From Labrenzia sp. VG12 (GTDB lineage: Bacteria; Pseudomonadota; Alphaproteobacteria; Rhizobiales; Stappiaceae), in contig NZ_CP022529.1 in assembly GCF_002237595.1 (NCBI RefSeq), positions 1,054,001 through 1,118,000 of the forward strand: DNA of 64,000 nt, given 5' to 3'. This document shows, in pieces, positions 60,701-64,000 of this stretch. The position numbers were made by a program, and so were the translations under genes. The first letter of the stretch is position 1. Each line of letters begins with the position of its first letter. A model generated the notes under the pieces. The model ran no database searches and had not been told where the DNA came from. It saw only the letters and a list, made by a program, of their open reading frames with translations.

Positions 60701-61516
60701 CCCGCTGAAGCCAACCCGGTCGCAGCCCGCATGCGCGCGGAAGCTGAAAGACTGCGCGCAGAAGGGTTTGACGCTGAAACGGCGAAGCAACGCGCCGGCT
60801 TCCGCGTTTTCGGATCCAAACCCGGGGCCTATGGGGCCGGACTGCAGGCGTTGATCGACGAGGGTATCTGGCAGGAAAGGGGCGATTTTGCCGAGGCCTT
60901 TCTGACCTGGGGCGGTTATGCCTATGGCGGCGGCGCCGAGGGTGCGGGTGCACGCACCGAACTTGAAAACCGGCTGGGCGCGGTCGATGCCGTCCTTCAC
61001 AATCAGGACAACCGCGAACACGATCTTCTCGACAGTGACGACTATTACCAGTTCGAAGGGGGGCTGGCCGCGACGGTCGAGACGCTGAAGGGCGAAGCGC
61101 CCAGGATCTATCACAACGACCATTCGCGACCGGAACGCCCCGTGGTGCGCTCGCTTTCTGAGGAAATCGGCCGGGTTGTGCGGGGCAGGGCCGCCAATCC
61201 GAAATGGATCCGCGGGGTCATGCGGCACGGCTACAAGGGTGCGTTCGAGATGGTGGCGACGCTCGACTACCTCTTTGCCTTTGCCGCGACCACCCGCACC
61301 GTCGGCGACCATCATTTCGATCAGCTTTACGAGGCCTATCTGGACAATCCGGAGGTGCTTGAGTTTCTTCAGGACGCCAATCCGGCCGGCCTGCGGGAAA
61401 TGCTCGACAGGTTTTTGGAAACAATCGATCGCGGCCTCTGGACGCCGCGGCGCAATTCGACCCATGCTGCCTTGGCAGACTTGAAAACAAAACTGGAAGG
61501 GACGGACGCATCGTGA
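57758..61516 (+). CDS. cobN: Cobaltochelatase subunit CobN
   Basis: CobN is the large subunit of the ATP-dependent cobalt chelatase of the aerobic B12 pathway, which inserts cobalt into hydrogenobyrinic acid a,c-diamide together with CobS and CobT (not in this window). The 1252 residues match the family length. Motifs include PNKDGRLANGVGLDTP, HLGKHGNLEWLPGK, LVPPHHYFAFYVWLR, and the C-terminal HGYKGAFEMVATLDYLFAF. It is intact. cobO overlaps its end by a GTGA junction. Confidence 0.95.
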   Translation: MHILASQTRRIDDGGDAVDLGQSPADILFLSAADTELGSFAAAQRRLGTTAASLRLANLMALSHPYSVDLYAEQTMRGSKLVILRVLGGVEYWRYGLERFEEEARASGVELIVIPGDDKWDEDLTARSTRPAEEVHRFWRYCVEGGAENYANALLFAASLLNKGEEPAHPVPLPRAGIYLPGQAAPDLETLRATWQDPSRPVAAITFYRALVQGAQTAPVDALVAALDEAGVNALPVFVSSLKEAESVAVLETLFEGASPDVVLNGTAFAVSKAGAAHQPTPLDRPGKPVLQVVFSSSSREGWEESDQGLSIRDLAMHVVLPEIDGRILSRAVSFKEEGVFDNATQSTPVAFTPVPDRIRFVAELAAAWARLGQMPAQGKKTALILANYPNKDGRLANGVGLDTPASCVSVLKAMGAGGYDVGTAPQDSSTLMELLTSGVTNALDGRDLREGYQSLPLIDYLRVFEKLPASVREAVQERWGRPENDPHLVDGVFRLGLHRFGKQVVGIQPARGYNIDPKDTYHDPDLVPPHHYFAFYVWLRESFGADAVIHLGKHGNLEWLPGKALALSVACFPEAVLGPTPNIYPFIVNDPGEGAQAKRRTSAVIVDHLTPPLARAESHGVAEELETLLDEYYLASGVDPRRLKALTRDILDAATRHGLDKDIGLSDDMDEETRLARLDAHLCDLKELQIRDGLHILGESPQGNLLTDLLAALARVPRGREKGQESLQRAIAADLGLDGFDPLDCDFAASWTWQKPDILQAVSEAPWRSNGDAIERIELLASRLLAGEIETPLDWNETRAVLQAIETGLKPAVIGSGPSETQAILTALSGGFVEPGPSGAPSRGRPDVLPTGKNFYSVDVRAVPTETAWRLGWQSASLVADRYFQEEGDWPTSLVLTCWGTANMRTGGDDIAQALALIGAKPVWEQASGRVTGFEILKLSELGRPRIDVTLRVSGFFRDAFPHQMDLFDSAVRAVGALEEPAEANPVAARMRAEAERLRAEGFDAETAKQRAGFRVFGSKPGAYGAGLQALIDEGIWQERGDFAEAFLTWGGYAYGGGAEGAGARTELENRLGAVDAVLHNQDNREHDLLDSDDYYQFEGGLAATVETLKGEAPRIYHNDHSRPERPVVRSLSEEIGRVVRGRAANPKWIRGVMRHGYKGAFEMVATLDYLFAFAATTRTVGDHHFDQLYEAYLDNPEVLEFLQDANPAGLREMLDRFLETIDRGLWTPRRNSTHAALADLKTKLEGTDAS

Positions 61517-62151
61517 CCGCCGACAAGGACAAACCCGAACTCTCCGAAGAAGAGCTCAATGCTCGGCACGCGGAAAAGATGCGCAAGAAGAAGGCCGCCC
61601 GCGACAAGATCATGGCGACCAAGACCATCGAAAAGGGTCTCCTGATCGTCCACACGGGCAAGGGCAAGGGCAAGTCGACAGCCGGCTTTGGCATGGTGTT
61701 CCGCTCGCTCGGCCACGGTCACAAGGTCGGGGTGGTGCAATTCGTCAAGGGCCGGATCGAGACCGGTGAGCGCATGGCGCTGGAGCGGTTCTCCGATCTG
61801 GTGACCATCAAGCGCATGGGCGAGGGCTTTACCTGGGAAACCCAGGACCGCCAGCGTGACATCGACGCCGCGCAGGAAGCCTGGAACGCGGCCAAGGAAA
61901 TGATCACTTCCGGCGAATACCGGCTGATCCTGTGTGACGAGCTCAACATCGTGTTGCGCTACGACTATCTCGACATCAACGAAGTGGCTGATTTCCTGAA
62001 AAACGAAAAGCCTGACGATGTCCACGTGGTCATCACGGGACGGAACGCCAAGGACGAGCTGATCGACATTGCTGATCTCGTCACCGACATGACCCAGGTC
62101 AAGCACCCGTTCCGCTCGGGTGTGAAACCGCAGGAAGGCATCGAGTTCTAG
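61513..62151 (+). CDS. cobO: Cob(I)yrinic acid a,c-diamide adenosyltransferase
   Basis: CobO transfers adenosyl from ATP to reduced cobyrinic acid diamide. It has 212 residues. The P-loop is TGKGKGKSTAGFGMVFR, then VGVVQFVKGRIETGER and LCDELNIVLRYDYLD, all typical CobO/BtuR motifs. The N-terminal 35 residues are charged, as usual. The start is GTG, overlapping the cobN stop, so translation is coupled. Confidence 0.95.
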   Translation: MTADKDKPELSEEELNARHAEKMRKKKAARDKIMATKTIEKGLLIVHTGKGKGKSTAGFGMVFRSLGHGHKVGVVQFVKGRIETGERMALERFSDLVTIKRMGEGFTWETQDRQRDIDAAQEAWNAAKEMITSGEYRLILCDELNIVLRYDYLDINEVADFLKNEKPDDVHVVITGRNAKDELIDIADLVTDMTQVKHPFRSGVKPQEGIEF

Positions 62152-62153
62152 GC

Positions 62154-63629
62154 TTGTCCAGGGGTTCCGGGAAAACCACGCCCGCCCTCATGATCCAGGG
62201 CACCGGGTCCAATGTCGGCAAGAGCCTGGTTGTCGCCGGGCTTTGCCGTCTGTTTGCCAACAGGGGCATGCGGGTCAGGCCCTTCAAACCGCAGAACATG
62301 TCGAACAATGCCGCCGTCACGGTCGATGGCGGCGAGATCGGCCGTGCGCAGGCATTGCAGGCGATGGGTTGCCGCGTGCCGCCCAGCGTGCACATGAACC
62401 CGGTGCTCTTGAAACCGGAAACCGACACGGGCGCCCAGGTCATTGTTCAGGGCAAGCGGTTCGGCACCATGCGTGCGCGTGAATACGGAAAGCAAAAAGC
62501 CGAGCTTTTACCAAAGGTTCTGGAGAGTTTTGAAATCAACGCTTCAGAAGCGGATCTCGTTCTTGTCGAGGGCGCCGGCAGCCCGGCTGAAATCAATCTC
62601 AGGGCCGGCGACATTGCCAATATGGGATTCGCAGAGGCCGCAGACCTGCCGGTTATCCTTTGCGCCGACATAGATCGGGGCGGCGTGATCGCTTCGGTCG
62701 TCGGCACGCATGCGGTGCTCGATCCGGACGAACAACAGCGGATCAAGGGGTTCTTCGTCAACCGGTTCCGCGGCGACCCGAGCCTCTTTGACGACGGCAT
62801 GCGTGAGATCGCGCTTCGCACGGGCTGGCGGGGGCTTGGTGTCGTGCCCTGGTTTGGAAACGCGGCAAAACTGCCGGCGGAAGACGCGCTCGGGCTGTCG
62901 GACGGTTTCGGCAGCGGCGGGTTCAAGATTGTGGTGCCGGTCATCTCCAGAATTGCCAATTTCGATGATCTCGATCCGCTTCGTCTAGAGCCAAGGGTTA
63001 CGCTCGAACTGGTTCAGCCGGGCACACCGCTGCCGGGTGACGCGGACCTGGTTCTGCTGCCCGGATCAAAATCGACGATTGGCGATCTGGCTTTCTTCCG
63101 TGAACAGGGCTGGGACATCGATCTGAAAGCACATCACCGCCGAGGTGGGCACATACTTGGAGTCTGCGGCGGCTACCAGATGCTCGGGCGGACCATTTCC
63201 GATCCGGAGGGCATCGAGGGAAAGCCTGGAACGGTCGAAGGCCTCGGTTACCTGGATGTGGAAACGCTGCTGACATCTGAAAAATCGACGGTTCCGGCGT
63301 CCGGAACCCATGTGGCTTCTGGCGCCGATGTAACGGGATACGAAATTCACATTGGCCGGACGGAAGGCCCCGATTGCTCCAGACCCATGATGCAGCTTGC
63401 TGAGGGCGTGCCGGACGGAGCGACCTCTAAAGACGGGCGCGTTGCGGGGACCTACATGCATGGTCTTTTCACCGGCGACGGGTTTCGCAAGGCATTCTTG
63501 GGCGGTTTTGGTGTGGTGTCGGATCTCGCCTATGACCGCGATATCGATCTGATCCTGGACGATCTTGCGACCCACCTTGGCGCTGTCCTGGATATCGAAA
63601 CGCTGCTGCATTTCGCTGAGCAGCGCTAG
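62154..63629 (+). CDS. cobQ: Cobyric acid synthase
   Basis: CobQ amidates four side chains of adenosylcobyrinic acid diamide using glutamine and ATP. It has up to 491 residues. The N-terminal synthetase part has MIQGTGSNVGKSLVVAG and PFKPQNMSNNA. The C-terminal glutaminase has the nucleophile Cys in GVCGGYQMLG and His in TYMHGLF. The start may be the TTG at 62154 directly behind the cobO stop, or the ATG at 62190 which matches shorter family members. It is the last clear cob gene of the operon. Confidence 0.93.
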   Translation: MSRGSGKTTPALMIQGTGSNVGKSLVVAGLCRLFANRGMRVRPFKPQNMSNNAAVTVDGGEIGRAQALQAMGCRVPPSVHMNPVLLKPETDTGAQVIVQGKRFGTMRAREYGKQKAELLPKVLESFEINASEADLVLVEGAGSPAEINLRAGDIANMGFAEAADLPVILCADIDRGGVIASVVGTHAVLDPDEQQRIKGFFVNRFRGDPSLFDDGMREIALRTGWRGLGVVPWFGNAAKLPAEDALGLSDGFGSGGFKIVVPVISRIANFDDLDPLRLEPRVTLELVQPGTPLPGDADLVLLPGSKSTIGDLAFFREQGWDIDLKAHHRRGGHILGVCGGYQMLGRTISDPEGIEGKPGTVEGLGYLDVETLLTSEKSTVPASGTHVASGADVTGYEIHIGRTEGPDCSRPMMQLAEGVPDGATSKDGRVAGTYMHGLFTGDGFRKAFLGGFGVVSDLAYDRDIDLILDDLATHLGAVLDIETLLHFAEQR

Positions 63630-63651
63630 AAAGGGCCTGAAGGCTTTTGCC

Positions 63652-64000
63652 ATGCAGCCATCGCTTTACTCCATACCTGTCCAGGCAAATGGGCAGTTGT
63701 TCCTCATGCCGAAACCCTCTGGCGAGTGGCTCTCGGATGACCTGGGCAAGCTTCAGCTCAGCGGCGTCGACACGGTGATCTCTATGCTTACAGCTGACGA
63801 GAGTTCCGTGTTGGGTTTGACGGGTGAGGAGGCGTGTTGTGAACGGCTTGGCATGGAATTCCTGGCGCTCCCGGTCGCCGATCGGACTGTTCCCGACCTT
63901 TGCTCGGTTCAAACGCTGGTGTCCCTGATCGTGCAGCGGCTAAGGGAAGGCAGGGGCGTTACGGTTCACTGCCGCGCCGGTATCGGCCGGTCCGGTCTGG
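63652..64000 (+). CDS. Protein-tyrosine-phosphatase-like protein (cut by window end)
   Basis: The visible 116 residues end in VTVHCRAGIGRSGL, the CX5R phosphate-binding loop of cysteine-based phosphatases. The earlier segment (VDTVISMLTADESSVLGLTGEEACCERLG) resembles dual-specificity or bacterial cyclin-inhibitor-like phosphatases. The general-acid Asp is likely in LPVADRTVPD. Whether it acts on protein, lipid or sugar phosphate is unknown. It starts 22 bases after cobQ and may be in the same transcript. The 3' end lies beyond the window. Confidence 0.78.
   Translation, partial: MQPSLYSIPVQANGQLFLMPKPSGEWLSDDLGKLQLSGVDTVISMLTADESSVLGLTGEEACCERLGMEFLALPVADRTVPDLCSVQTLVSLIVQRLREGRGVTVHCRAGIGRSGL

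Noticed and set aside
59168..61465. Long open frames on the minus strand opposite cobN
   Set aside because: They mirror the high-GC coding pattern of cobN, have no ribosome-binding sites and match no family.

Overview
The window looks like chromosomal DNA of a GC-rich alphaproteobacterium. The aapJQMP amino-acid importer, the aerobic cobalamin genes (cobW-cobN-cobO-cobQ), a ChrR-like/CFA-synthase/DUF1365 lipid cluster and a GlcNAc locus with a SIS-type deaminase point to the Hyphomicrobiales, perhaps a marine Stappiaceae-like genus (Roseibium/Labrenzia type). That placement is inferred from gene content. No marker gene fixes the species.

Layout. 1-4.7 kb: the aapJQMP general L-amino-acid ABC importer, with a hairpin after aapJ and its operon terminator lying inside the next gene. 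4.7-15.8 kb: housekeeping and accessory genes: DUF2459 protein, TetR/HD-hydrolase divergent pair, globin-coupled chemoreceptor, sulfurtransferase, GFA protein, AlaX editing protein, a frameshifted AraC regulator, LysE exporter, cardiolipin synthase and cysteine synthase. 16-21.1 kb: a membrane-lipid stress cluster. A ChrR-like cupin and an SDR face an FAD oxidoreductase/DUF1365/CFA-synthase operon, and both operons start at the same promoter type, TGATC(C/T)-N18-TAAC, as used by RpoE/ChrR-type ECF sigma factors. 22.9-31.5 kb: a catabolic cluster around an RpiR regulator with GH20 hexosaminidase, two M81 (MlrC-like) metallopeptidases (one frameshifted), RidA, an SDR, a SnoaL-like protein and a D-threonine-aldolase/D-serine-dehydratase-like PLP enzyme. 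31.6-42.9 kb: an amino-sugar regulon (CUT1 ABC importer, Gfo/Idh oxidoreductase, CutC, ROK kinase, MurQ, GntR regulator, SIS deaminase, NagA) with a shared candidate operator. 43-47.5 kb: a four-gene 2-oxoacid:acceptor oxidoreductase operon with a GltD-like flavo-iron-sulfur subunit.

47.56-55.43 kb: a 7.9 kb integrative element inserted at the 3' end of tRNA-Asn. It is bounded by a perfect 30-bp direct repeat and carries a tyrosine integrase, repeated candidate integrase arm sites at both ends, a RepA-like helicase with a small ribbon-helix-helix-like partner, a serine resolvase and cargo (a DUF2971 protein and a secreted amidohydrolase/DUF3299 pair).

55.8-64 kb: a cobalamin riboswitch heads cobU-cobW-cobN-cobO-cobQ. 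A tyrosine-phosphatase-like gene follows and is cut by the window edge.

The two central catabolic blocks read together as a scavenging system for amino-sugar oligomers, possibly peptidoglycan or chitin fragments: sugar import, hexosaminidase, kinase, etherase, deacetylase and deaminase on one side, and peptide and D-amino-acid handling on the other. This is an inference from gene content and shared regulation. The strongest direct sequence observations are the paired ECF promoters, the tRNA-Asn attachment repeats with arm sites, the shared GntR operator, and two single-base frameshifts in otherwise intact genes.
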